Positions 7,612 to 15,984 of a stretch of DNA of 64,000 nucleotides are shown piece by piece (within the stretch, counting starts at the first letter, position 1; each line of letters starts with the position of its first letter). The notes beneath the pieces were generated by a model, which did no database searches, was not told the DNA's origin, and worked only from the letters and a program-made list of their open reading frames with translations. The DNA is taken from NCBI GenBank assembly GCA_949291115.1, contig CASETY010000003.1:52698-116697 (forward strand). Direction: 5' to 3'. Source of the stretch: an uncultured bacterium (GTDB lineage: Bacteria; Bacillota_I; Bacilli_A; Acholeplasmatales; Anaeroplasmataceae). Position numbers and translations under genes: made by a program.

Positions 7612-9297
7612 TTACATTTCATTTAAATAATCAATACCAAGTAAACGAAGACCTTCATTGATAACAATTCTAATTGCTTTAATTAAAGCAAAGTTAGCGT
7701 TACGTACTTTATCATCACTTACATTTAATTTATATAATGAATATAATTTATTAAATGATTGTGCTAAATTTAATAAATATTTAGCGATATAGCTTGGCGC
7801 ATTATCTAAACAAGCTTTTTCAATTGTATTTGTAAAGTTGCTTAATTGTTTAATAATATCAAAATAATCATCATTATCATAAACAGTTTCATCTAAATTA
7901 TTAAGGTCTAATTCTTGATTCTTTAAAATAGAAGCGATTCTTACGCTACTATATTGTAAATATGGACCTGTTTGACCTTCAAATTTAACACAACTATTTA
8001 AATCAAATTCAATATTTAATTCGCGATGGTTCTTTAAATCGTTGAATAAAACAGCGGCTACCCCTACTTTAGTAGCTACATCTTCTTTATTAGCTAAGTT
8101 AGGGTTCTTTAAATTAATTTGTTCCAAGGCTAAATTAATCGCTTTTTCTAAGACATCATATAATTTAGTAACGCCACCTTGTCTTGTGGACATCTTTTTA
8201 CCATTTACTAAATATAAGCCAAAACCAACATGATATACTTCATCTTTAAAATCGTAGCCCATTAATTCAATAATCTTTTTAAGTTGTTCGAAATGTAGTT
8301 TTTGTTCATTACCAACAACATATAATATTTTATCAAAATTTAAAACTTTTTTACGATATAATAAGGCCGCTAAATCACGAGTCATATAAAGTGAACCACC
8401 ATCTTTTCTTTTAATTAAGGCTGGTGGCATATCATCACCTAAATTAACAATTAAAGCACCATCATCTAAATAAGCTAATTTTTTAGCCATTAGTTCATCA
8501 ACAACTGGATCCATTTTATCATTATAGAAAGCTTCACCTTTATAAGAATCAAAGTCTACTTTTAAAAGTTTATAGATTTGTTCTGATTCTTTTAAAGATT
8601 CATCTTTAATATATTCCCATAATTTTAAATATTCTGGATCTTTTAATTCACATTTTCTAAATGCTTCTCTCGCTTCATCTTCTAATTCGGGTTTATTTTT
8701 GGCTTCTTCATGGAATTTAACATATAATTTTGTCAATTCATTAATTGGGTCTTCTTTAACTTTTTCTTTATCAGCCCATAAGTTATAAGCCACAATCATT
8801 TTACCAAACTGAGTTCCCCAGTCACCTAAATAATTAATGGCATATGTTTTATAACCACATTTTTGGTTGATTAATTTTAGTGAATTACCAATAATAGTTG
8901 ATCTTAAATGGCCAATTGAAAAACTTTTAGCGATGTTAGGTGAAGAATAATCTAGGGCTGTTAGTTTATTTTCTCCCATTTTACTTTCACCATAATGACT
9001 ATCTTTATCTAAAACTTCTTTTATAATATTAAATGCTAAGTCTTCTTTATTTAATTTTAAATTAATGAAACCACCAACATTACTAATTTCTTTAATAACT
9101 TTAAAATTATTTTGTAATAATTCTTTTACTTCATTTACTACATCATTTAATGGTCTTTTTAAAGTTTTAACAATTGGAAAAACTGGTACAGATAAGTCAC
9201 CCATTTTCTTATCTTTTGGTTCTTCTACTATTAAATTAATACCTTCATATTTATTATCTAAAAAATCTTTAATATTTTTTTTAATTTGATTAATCAT
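7612..9297 (-). CDS. argS: Arginyl-tRNA synthetase
   Basis: A 561-residue class I synthetase charging tRNA-Arg in the cytoplasm. The N-terminal Add-1 domain covers about residues 1-100. The HIGH-type motif lies at 119-133 (SPNIAKSFSIGHLRS), the KMSKS-equivalent reads GKKMSTRQGG near 363-370, and the helical anticodon-binding domain is C-terminal, with FEGQTGPYLQYSSVRIASI at its start. Length is normal for the family. AGAGGT lies 5 bases before ATG 9297. It is followed directly by the flippase-like and GT4 genes and then tRNA-Leu. Confidence 0.97.
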   Translation of the reverse strand: MINQIKKNIKDFLDNKYEGINLIVEEPKDKKMGDLSVPVFPIVKTLKRPLNDVVNEVKELLQNNFKVIKEISNVGGFINLKLNKEDLAFNIIKEVLDKDSHYGESKMGENKLTALDYSSPNIAKSFSIGHLRSTIIGNSLKLINQKCGYKTYAINYLGDWGTQFGKMIVAYNLWADKEKVKEDPINELTKLYVKFHEEAKNKPELEDEAREAFRKCELKDPEYLKLWEYIKDESLKESEQIYKLLKVDFDSYKGEAFYNDKMDPVVDELMAKKLAYLDDGALIVNLGDDMPPALIKRKDGGSLYMTRDLAALLYRKKVLNFDKILYVVGNEQKLHFEQLKKIIELMGYDFKDEVYHVGFGLYLVNGKKMSTRQGGVTKLYDVLEKAINLALEQINLKNPNLANKEDVATKVGVAAVLFNDLKNHRELNIEFDLNSCVKFEGQTGPYLQYSSVRIASILKNQELDLNNLDETVYDNDDYFDIIKQLSNFTNTIEKACLDNAPSYIAKYLLNLAQSFNKLYSLYKLNVSDDKVRNANFALIKAIRIVINEGLRLLGIDYLNEM

Positions 9298-9318
9298 AAA
9301 ATACCTCTATAACCTAAT

Positions 9319-9346
9319 AAAAGGAAGATGTCTAAATCTTCCTTTT
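9319..9346 (-). terminator. Terminator after the thioredoxin-fold gene
   Basis: A 10-bp stem, AAAAGGAAGA/TCTTCCTTTT, with an 8-base loop and a T-rich continuation on the minus strand. It lies between the 190-aa gene and argS. Confidence 0.75.
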
Positions 9347-9355
9347 AATTTTATT

Positions 9356-9928
9356 TTATTGATTTAATGAAACTCTTAAATCGCCCATAGCTTTAAAAAC
9401 AATTTGTTCAAAAGAAATGTCTTCATAATCCGCTGAATCAATAGTTAAAACGCCATCTTTATAATACCAGAAACTTGGAATAGTTAATAAATCAACGTCA
9501 CCTAAGCTATGATTTCTTTCTTCTAATTCACGAACGAAGTCAGTTGCTTGTTTATCTTCATCTGACATTTGGTTAATTTCAGTTGCGTCTAACCAATATA
9601 CAGTGTCAAAATTATAACGATTAGCGTAAGTTTCTACCGTTTGAATATTAGTTACTGCATCATCAGTATCTGGTGTTGCATAGAATACAAAGAAATCTTT
9701 ACCATCTTGCATCAATGATTTAATTTTATCTTCACTAATTTCTTCAATAACTGTTTCATCTGTTAAAGAAGCAGCTTGCCATCTAGATTTTAATTTATCT
9801 AATTTAGTAGGTAGGGCAAGAATAATTGTAACAGCGACAATTACTAAAATACCTACAATTAAAAAGATTAATTCTTTTGTCCATTTAAATTTAAATTTAG
9901 CTTTTCTAATTCCTGTTCTTACTGCCAT
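9356..9928 (-). CDS. Membrane-anchored thioredoxin-fold protein lacking CXXC
   Basis: A 190-residue protein with a basic N-terminus and one transmembrane helix (about residues 19-40), followed by a domain with thioredoxin architecture: DFFVFYATPDTDDA where the active-site strand and helix should be, and TIPSFWYYKDGVL with the conserved cis-Pro. The redox CXXC is replaced by TPDTDD and the protein contains no cysteine, so it cannot be a disulfide oxidoreductase; a binding or chaperone role outside the cell is an inference. GAAGGAGA precedes ATG 9928. It has its own promoter and terminator. Confidence 0.65.
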   Translation of the reverse strand: MAVRTGIRKAKFKFKWTKELIFLIVGILVIVAVTIILALPTKLDKLKSRWQAASLTDETVIEEISEDKIKSLMQDGKDFFVFYATPDTDDAVTNIQTVETYANRYNFDTVYWLDATEINQMSDEDKQATDFVRELEERNHSLGDVDLLTIPSFWYYKDGVLTIDSADYEDISFEQIVFKAMGDLRVSLNQ

Positions 9929-9970
9929 ATATATAAATCTCCTTCAAGAATTATTTCGATTTGCTTTGTT

Positions 9971-9999
9971 ATTATACCATTATTAAGTGGCTATTACAA
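9971..9999 (-). promoter_or_regulatory. SigA-type promoter of the thioredoxin-fold gene
   Basis: On the minus strand TTGTAA (9994-9999), a 17-base spacer and TGG-TATAAT (-10 at 9971-9976). This is a near-consensus housekeeping promoter about 45 bases before the start codon. Confidence 0.75.
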
Positions 10000-10111
10000 C
10001 AAAAATTATTAGTTTTTTTGTGTTTTAAAAACACCGCTTATATTAATGATATTTTAAAACAACTAAGTTATATTTTTAAATAAAATATTCGGTTTTTTCA
10101 CAATTAAAGTG

Positions 10112-10140
10112 TTGTGAAAACGCTTTAGTTGGTGTATAAT
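10112..10140 (+). promoter_or_regulatory. glgA promoter with cre-like site
   Basis: TTGTGA (10112-10117), a 17-base spacer and TATAAT (10135-10140). The spacer region holds TGAAAACGCTTTAG (10115-10128), matching 12 of 14 positions of the Bacillota catabolite-responsive element. Binding of CcpA there would block the promoter; that is an inference. Confidence 0.65.
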
Positions 10141-10165
10141 GGACAAGAAGAGAAAGGGTGGAAAA

Positions 10166-11578
10166 ATGAAAGTATTAATTTGTGCAAGCGAAGGTTCACC
10201 TTACATTAAAACTGGTGGTTTAGCCGATGTTATTGGTGCTTTACCAATTGCCCTTAAAAAAGAAGGTGTCGATGTAAGAGTTATGCTCCCTTATTATCAA
10301 AAAATTAAGGAAAAAGTAAACGCTACTTACATTGGCTATTGTTACGTTCGTATTTCAGATCGTAATGAATATGTTGGGGTTTTTCACCAAAAAGCAGGCG
10401 ATATCGACTACTACTTTTTAGATAGTGAACGCTACTTTGGTAGACCAGGTTTATATGGCTATGGTGATGATGGCGAACGTTTTAGTTATTTTGATTTCGC
10501 TGTTTTAGAAGCTTTAAAAGTAATTAATTTTATGCCAGATATTTTACATTTAAATGACTGGCAAACGGGTTTAATTCCTTATATCTTAAAAAATAACTAC
10601 AATTATTACGAAGAATATCGACGTATTAAAACTGTTTATAGTATTCATAACATTAAATATCAAGGAATTTTCCCTAAAGATTTAATGTCAATCTTATTTA
10701 TGCCATATTCTTCTTCTTTAGAATTTAACAATTGTATTAATTTCATGAAATGTGCTATTGTTGAATCTAACATCATTACAACCGTTAGCCCTACTTATAA
10801 ATGGGAAGTATTAACTGGTGAATATGGTGAAGGCCTAGAATATATGCTAGAACTTAGAAAATATGATTTCTATGGCATTATAAATGGTATTGATGATGAA
10901 AAATATAATCCGGCAACAGATCCAAACATCTTCTGCCATTATGATTCTAAGAATATGGAAGAAGGTAAACTAGAAAACAAGAAAGGTTTATTAAAGGAAT
11001 TTGGTCTTCCTTATAAAGATGTACCTGTATTTGGTTTAGTTTCTCGTTTAGTAGATCAAAAAGGTATTGATATTTTAATGCCAATTTTAGAACATGTAAT
11101 TAATAATACAGAAGCTTACTTCATTTTAATGGGCAGTGGCGATAAAGTATATGAAGATTATTTCCGTTATATGGAATCTAAATATCCAGACCGTTTTAAA
11201 TCTTATGTTGGTTATAGTGATAATGTAGCCCAAAAGATTTATGCTGGTTCTGATATTTTCTTAATGCCATCTAAATTTGAACCATGTGGTTTAGGTCAGA
11301 TGATTGCGATGCGTTATGGTACACTCCCACTTGTAAGAGAAACAGGTGGTCTAAAAGATACGGTAATGCCATATAATAAATATGAAAATACAGGAACTGG
11401 TTTCACATTCACTTATTATAACTGTCCTTCTTTAGAAGAAGTTATGTTTATCGCTAACGCAACTTATTATGATAAAGAAGCATTTAAAAATTTAAGAACA
11501 AGGGCAATGGCCCAAGACTTTAGTTGGAACAATTCCGCTAAAGAATATATAAAGCTATATGAAAAATTGATGTATTAG
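10166..11578 (+). CDS. glgA: Glycogen synthase (ADP-glucose dependent, GT5)
   Basis: A 470-residue GT-B enzyme that extends alpha-1,4-glucan from ADP-glucose. The ADP-glucose-binding KTGGLADV is at residues 15-22, LHLNDWQTGLIPY in the N-terminal domain, GLVSRLVDQKGID at the start of the second domain and SKFEPCGLGQMIAMRYGTLP near the C-terminus. I start at ATG 10166, which has AAGGGTGG upstream; an ATG nine codons earlier overlaps the promoter -10 and is unlikely to be transcribed. glgC follows 9 bases later in the same operon. A GlgB branching enzyme and a phosphorylase are not in this window. Confidence 0.96.
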   Translation: MKVLICASEGSPYIKTGGLADVIGALPIALKKEGVDVRVMLPYYQKIKEKVNATYIGYCYVRISDRNEYVGVFHQKAGDIDYYFLDSERYFGRPGLYGYGDDGERFSYFDFAVLEALKVINFMPDILHLNDWQTGLIPYILKNNYNYYEEYRRIKTVYSIHNIKYQGIFPKDLMSILFMPYSSSLEFNNCINFMKCAIVESNIITTVSPTYKWEVLTGEYGEGLEYMLELRKYDFYGIINGIDDEKYNPATDPNIFCHYDSKNMEEGKLENKKGLLKEFGLPYKDVPVFGLVSRLVDQKGIDILMPILEHVINNTEAYFILMGSGDKVYEDYFRYMESKYPDRFKSYVGYSDNVAQKIYAGSDIFLMPSKFEPCGLGQMIAMRYGTLPLVRETGGLKDTVMPYNKYENTGTGFTFTYYNCPSLEEVMFIANATYYDKEAFKNLRTRAMAQDFSWNNSAKEYIKLYEKLMY

Positions 11579-11587
11579 GAGGATTTT

Positions 11588-12817
11588 ATGGAAACATTAG
11601 CTTTAATTTTAGCCGGTGGTAGAGGTTCACGCTTAGATATTCTTTCTGAAAAAAGAAGTAAACCAGCTGTTCCATTCGCTGGAAAATTCAGAATCATTGA
11701 CTTTGCTTTATCTAACTGCTGCAACTCAGGTATTTTTCAAATTGGTATTTTAACTCAATATTTACCACTTTCATTAAATGAACATATCGGTGTTGGTAAA
11801 CCTTGGGACTTAGACCGTCGTGATTCATTTGTTACACTTCTTCAACCTAATAATTCATGGTATGAAGGCACTGCCGATGCAATTAGAAAAAATTTAGAAT
11901 TCGTAAAACGTTATGCATCTAAATATGTATTAATCTTATCTGGTGATCATATTTATAAAATGGATTATCGTAAAATGATTGAACAACATAAAGCTACAGG
12001 TGCTGATGTTACAATCGCTGCTAAGATTGTTCCAATAGAGGAAGCTAACCGTTTTGGTATTTTAGAAACTGATGACAACTTACGTGTTGTTAAATTCCAA
12101 GAAAAACCAAAGGAACCTAAATCTAATAAAGCTTCTATGGGTATTTATGTATTCTCTACTGATGCCCTTATTGAAGCTATTGAAACCCACCCAGACATCG
12201 TTGATTTAGACTTTGGTACTCATATTATTCCTGATATGATTGAAAAGAAAAAGGTTTATGCCTACGAGTTCTATGATTATTGGAAAGATGTAGGTACTTA
12301 TGATTCATATCTAGAAACATCACTAGAATTATGTAAAGAAAATTGTGCTTTAGACTTATATGACACAAACTGGAAAATCTATACAAAATCTGAAGATTTA
12401 CCACCAGTAAAACTTGGTGATAAAGCTAAGATTAAAGATTCATTATTATCTCATGGTGATCAATTAGATGGAACTATTGAAAACTCTGTTTTATCACCTG
12501 GTGTTAAAGTTGGTAAAGGTTCAGTTATTAAAAACTCAGTTATTTTAAATGATGTTGAAATTGGTGAAAATGTTAAAATTGAAAATACAATCATTGATAA
12601 GAACGTAATCGTTGGTGATAACTGTGTAATTGGTACTGGTGATGATTATACTCCTAATAAAGAAAAACCAAAATTATTAACTACTGGTATTAATGTAATT
12701 GGTAAGAAAATTATTATACCAGCTGGTTCTGTAGTTGAACGTAATGTTAGAATTCTTTCTTCTTCACAAATGAAAGAAATTCCACAAGTTCATTTAAAGA
12801 GTGGCGAAACTTACTAA
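11588..12817 (+). CDS. glgC: Glucose-1-phosphate adenylyltransferase
   Basis: A 409-residue enzyme making ADP-glucose from ATP and glucose-1-phosphate, the committed step of bacterial glycogen synthesis. The nucleotidyltransferase loop LILAGGRGSRL is at residues 6-16, KPAVPFAGKFRIIDFALSNC follows, and the Glc-1-P region reads FQEKPKEP. The C-terminal left-handed beta-helix is visible as hexapeptide repeats (VLSPGVKVGKGSVIKNSV). Length and N-terminus are those of GlgC; no GlgD paralogue is next to it. AGGAGG lies 6 bases before the ATG. It shares the glgA promoter and is followed by a terminator. Confidence 0.96.
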   Translation: METLALILAGGRGSRLDILSEKRSKPAVPFAGKFRIIDFALSNCCNSGIFQIGILTQYLPLSLNEHIGVGKPWDLDRRDSFVTLLQPNNSWYEGTADAIRKNLEFVKRYASKYVLILSGDHIYKMDYRKMIEQHKATGADVTIAAKIVPIEEANRFGILETDDNLRVVKFQEKPKEPKSNKASMGIYVFSTDALIEAIETHPDIVDLDFGTHIIPDMIEKKKVYAYEFYDYWKDVGTYDSYLETSLELCKENCALDLYDTNWKIYTKSEDLPPVKLGDKAKIKDSLLSHGDQLDGTIENSVLSPGVKVGKGSVIKNSVILNDVEIGENVKIENTIIDKNVIVGDNCVIGTGDDYTPNKEKPKLLTTGINVIGKKIIIPAGSVVERNVRILSSSQMKEIPQVHLKSGETY

Positions 12818-12824
12818 TAAAAGT

Positions 12825-12850
12825 AAAAGGGACTAATGTCCCTTTTTTTA
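12825..12850 (+). terminator. Terminator of glgA-glgC
   Basis: AAAAGGGAC/GTCCCTTTT stem with a TAAT loop followed by T's; 8 bases after the glgC stop. Confidence 0.85.
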
Positions 12851-12876
12851 TAAAGAAAAAAGCCTTTAATAAGGCT
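12851..12876 (-). terminator. Terminator of the degV operon
   Basis: AGCCTT/AAGGCT stem whose minus-strand continuation is TTTTTTCTTT. It lies just after the degV stop and back to back with the glgC terminator. Confidence 0.65.
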
Positions 12877-12881
12877 ATTTT

Positions 12882-13751
12882 TTATCTTTCTTTACCAACA
12901 TAGAATAAAGCTAAAGTGCCAGGCCCACTATGAGCACCAATAACTGGACCAATGTTATTAATCATAATATCTTTAACATCAATTTTCTTTTTAATTTCAT
13001 TAGCTAAGAAAGTCGCATCTTCTAGGCAATCACCATGACCAATCATAATCATTTGTGGTTCTTTATTATCAATAGTTTCAAGCATTTTATCTAATAATGC
13101 TAAAACACTTCTACGTCTACCAATCTTTTTCATCATTGCTATTAAATGACCTTCATTATCAACATGTAAAACAGGTTTAATATTTAAGGCATTAGCAATA
13201 AAAGCTGTCGCATTAGAAACACGACCACCTCTTCTTAAAGTATTTAGGTTTTCTACAGTAAACCAGTGTACTAAATGAGGACGAAGCTCTAATAATTTTT
13301 GATAATTTTCTTCTAATGAAAGGCCTTCATTTTTATATAAATTAGCATAATAAACAAATAAGCCTTCACCCATTGATGCACAAAGTGAATCAATAATTAA
13401 TATTTTACGATCTTTATATTCTTCTTCTAATTCTTCTTTTGCTAAACGCATAGAATTAAAAGTTCCTGATAAACCAGATGAAAAGCCAATCGCTAAAATA
13501 TCATTGCCTTTTTCTAGTTCTTCTTTATAGGCTTCTACAATTTCAAAAGTTGTAAGTTGAGCTGTTTTTGCAATTACACCTTTACGTTCTAAATCATAAA
13601 AGTCTTTTGCTTTCATTTCTCTTTCATCTAAATAATTTTTATATTCCTTACCTTCGATAATAAATTTCATTGGAATAACTTTAATATTATTAGTATTAAC
13701 AAAATCTACAGGTAAATCTGTTGTTGAATCAGTAAAAATTACATAACTCAT
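12882..13751 (-). CDS. DegV family fatty-acid-binding protein
   Basis: A 289-residue DegV/FakB-type protein. Family hallmarks are FTDSTTDLP at residues 6-14, the IGFSSGLSGTFNS loop near 93-105, LNTLRRGGRVS near 169-179 and the C-terminal HSGPGTLALFYVG. Members bind a long-chain fatty acid; FakB proteins present it to the kinase FakA for phospholipid synthesis. No FakA is visible here, so the kinase-partner role is an inference. It overlaps the upstream helicase gene by ATGA, indicating coupled translation. Confidence 0.85.
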   Translation of the reverse strand: MSYVIFTDSTTDLPVDFVNTNNIKVIPMKFIIEGKEYKNYLDEREMKAKDFYDLERKGVIAKTAQLTTFEIVEAYKEELEKGNDILAIGFSSGLSGTFNSMRLAKEELEEEYKDRKILIIDSLCASMGEGLFVYYANLYKNEGLSLEENYQKLLELRPHLVHWFTVENLNTLRRGGRVSNATAFIANALNIKPVLHVDNEGHLIAMMKKIGRRRSVLALLDKMLETIDNKEPQMIMIGHGDCLEDATFLANEIKKKIDVKDIMINNIGPVIGAHSGPGTLALFYVGKER

Positions 13752-15031
13752 TTTCTCTTTCTCCCTTTATCATTTCTTTTTAATCTTTCAGCTAAATCCA
13801 TGACTTTTTGTTGATGTTTTTTCTTATAGCCTGGCTTAACCTTCGTACTTAACTTAATATGTTTTTTAGCTAATTTAACATAATCTTTAGTAGGAGCCAC
13901 TCTTTTTTCTCTAACATTACGACCTTTATAAGGAACTAACTCTTTATTAACAATATCCATATAAATAGGAGTTACGCCTTTTTTAGCTAACATATTTAAA
14001 TAATTATCATCTAATTTATCAAACAATGTATAACAAATACCATTTGTATTCATTCTACCAGTTCTGCCGCTTCGATGAATATAAAATTCATAATCATAAG
14101 GTAAATCATAATTAATAATATGACTTACGCCTTTAAAATCAATACCTCTAGCACTTATATCAGTTGAGATAATATATTGATATTTAAGATCGTCAATTTC
14201 TTTTAAAATTCTTTTTCTTTCTCTAATTGTTTGATCCTTATGAATAGCACAAACATTATAGCCTTTTTCTGATAACAATTTATAAACAAAAGGCACTGTT
14301 TCTTTTTTATTAACAAAAATAATAGCTAAATAAGGATTGATGCATTCTAATAATTTTTCTAAAATAACTATTCTTAAATTATGTCTAATAGGTAACCAAA
14401 TATGCTTAATATCTAAGTTATAAGTATTATCTAAATCAATTACTAAAGGATTTTTTAAAACCTTAGGTAATATTTGTTTAATTTTATCTTCAAAAGTAGC
14501 TGAAAATAACATTTTCTTAGCATTTTCACACACTTCTAAAATTTGAAACAACTCTTCATCATATGTACCATTAAAACACATATCAGCTTCATCAATGACC
14601 ACATATTTAGATTGATAAGCTTTTAAGGCATTTTTTTTAATAATTAAATCATAAAGTTTACCAATAGTACCAACTACAATATTAGGACTTTTCTTTTCTA
14701 ATCTTGTAGCTTCTTTATTACTATCCAAGTTTTTATCATATAATCTTATATCTAAATTTAGCTTAATAGCCTCTAACTTTTGAAATATTTGAAAAGCAAG
14801 TTCATTAGTAGGGGCAATAATTATTGCATAATTATCTTCATTTTTAAAATTATCAATTAAAGGAATTAAAAATGAATGTGTTTTGCCAGAACCCGTTTTT
14901 GACTTAACTACGACATTTCTTTTATCATAAAAAGAATTAATAACTTCTTCTTGTACTGGTGATAATTCTTTAATGCCATAATCATTTAAAGCTAAAATTA
15001 AATCATTGTTTCTAATAAATTTATTTAGCAT
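13748..15031 (-). CDS. DEAD-box ATP-dependent RNA helicase
   Basis: A 427-residue two-domain helicase. The Q-motif region reads LSPVQEEVI; Walker A is TGSGKT (46-51); motif II is VIDEAD (about 145-150); motif III is FSAT; motifs V and VI are STDISARGIDF and YIHRSGRTGRM. The basic tail (about residues 370-427, Lys/Arg-rich) probably binds RNA. It resembles Bacillus YfmL/CshB-type enzymes in ribosome assembly or mRNA decay; the subgroup is uncertain. GGAGTG precedes ATG 15031, and TTGCAA with TAAAAT on the minus strand at 15060-15081 is a likely promoter. degV follows with a 4-base overlap. Confidence 0.92.
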   Translation of the reverse strand: MLNKFIRNNDLILALNDYGIKELSPVQEEVINSFYDKRNVVVKSKTGSGKTHSFLIPLIDNFKNEDNYAIIIAPTNELAFQIFQKLEAIKLNLDIRLYDKNLDSNKEATRLEKKSPNIVVGTIGKLYDLIIKKNALKAYQSKYVVIDEADMCFNGTYDEELFQILEVCENAKKMLFSATFEDKIKQILPKVLKNPLVIDLDNTYNLDIKHIWLPIRHNLRIVILEKLLECINPYLAIIFVNKKETVPFVYKLLSEKGYNVCAIHKDQTIRERKRILKEIDDLKYQYIISTDISARGIDFKGVSHIINYDLPYDYEFYIHRSGRTGRMNTNGICYTLFDKLDDNYLNMLAKKGVTPIYMDIVNKELVPYKGRNVREKRVAPTKDYVKLAKKHIKLSTKVKPGYKKKHQQKVMDLAERLKRNDKGRKRK

Positions 15032-15135
15032 AAAAAATCACTCCAAAGCTAATTTTAAAATATTTCTTCTTTTTTTGCAACTACTAAATGCTTTATGAAA
15101 CTTGTAAAATATGCTATCATAAAAAAGGTGATAAG

Positions 15136-15984
15136 ATGAACATAACAAAATTAAACCCCTTAGGGTTTTGCCAAGGGGTAACATTAGCCTTAAATAAAGT
15201 AAATAAAGCTATTCTAGCTAATAAAGATAATAAACCTATTTATTTATTAGGTGAACTTATTCATAATAAACATATTATTGATGAATTAAAACAAAAAAAT
15301 GTCACTATTATTAAAGATAATAAAGAAGAATTTATCAAAAATATCAACAGTGGCATTATTATTATGCAAGCACATGGTTCAACTAAAGATATTTGTGACC
15401 TATTAAAAACTAAAGATACAAAAATCATTGATGCGACTTGTCCTTTCGTTAAAATAATTCATAATAATATCATTAAATATAGTTTAGATAATTACGATAT
15501 TATCTATATTGGCAAAGAAAACCATGATGAAACCATCGCATCTTTATCTTATAGCAAAAATATTCATTTAGTTACAAATGTTTTAGATGTTAATAATATA
15601 AATATTAATAATAAACATATTTATGTTACTAATCAAACTACCCTTTCTAAGCTTGATTTAAAAGATATCTATAAAGCTTTAGAAAAGAAATATCCTAACG
15701 CTATTTATGATAATTCTATTTGTAATGCCACTTTATTAAGACAAGAAGCTGTTATTAATGCTAAAGGCTATTCTAAAATCTTAGTTATTGGTGACAAAAA
15801 TAGTTCTAATACTAAAAGATTATATGAATTAGCTAAATTAAATAGTGATGCTTATTTTATAAATGAAATAAGTGATTTAGAAAAAATAAATTTTAATAAT
15901 GATGACAATATCGCCATTACTGCTGGAGCTTCTACTCCTGAAAAAGATATTGATGATGTCTATAATTATTTACTTAGTCTTTAA
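15136..15984 (+). CDS. ispH: 4-hydroxy-3-methylbut-2-enyl diphosphate reductase
   Basis: A 282-residue iron-sulfur enzyme of the last MEP-pathway step, giving IPP and DMAPP. The three cluster-binding cysteines are present: Cys12 in LGFCQGV, Cys102 in DATCPFV and Cys196 in NSICNAT, along with AHG near 80 and TAGASTP near the C-terminus. I start at ATG 15136 (AAGGTGAT upstream); an in-frame ATG 16 codons earlier lies in the promoter region and would add residues absent from the family. The 3' end overlaps dinB on the opposite strand by 15 bases. dxs at 20758 supplies the first step of the same pathway. Confidence 0.95.
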   Translation: MNITKLNPLGFCQGVTLALNKVNKAILANKDNKPIYLLGELIHNKHIIDELKQKNVTIIKDNKEEFIKNINSGIIIMQAHGSTKDICDLLKTKDTKIIDATCPFVKIIHNNIIKYSLDNYDIIYIGKENHDETIASLSYSKNIHLVTNVLDVNNININNKHIYVTNQTTLSKLDLKDIYKALEKKYPNAIYDNSICNATLLRQEAVINAKGYSKILVIGDKNSSNTKRLYELAKLNSDAYFINEISDLEKINFNNDDNIAITAGASTPEKDIDDVYNYLLSL

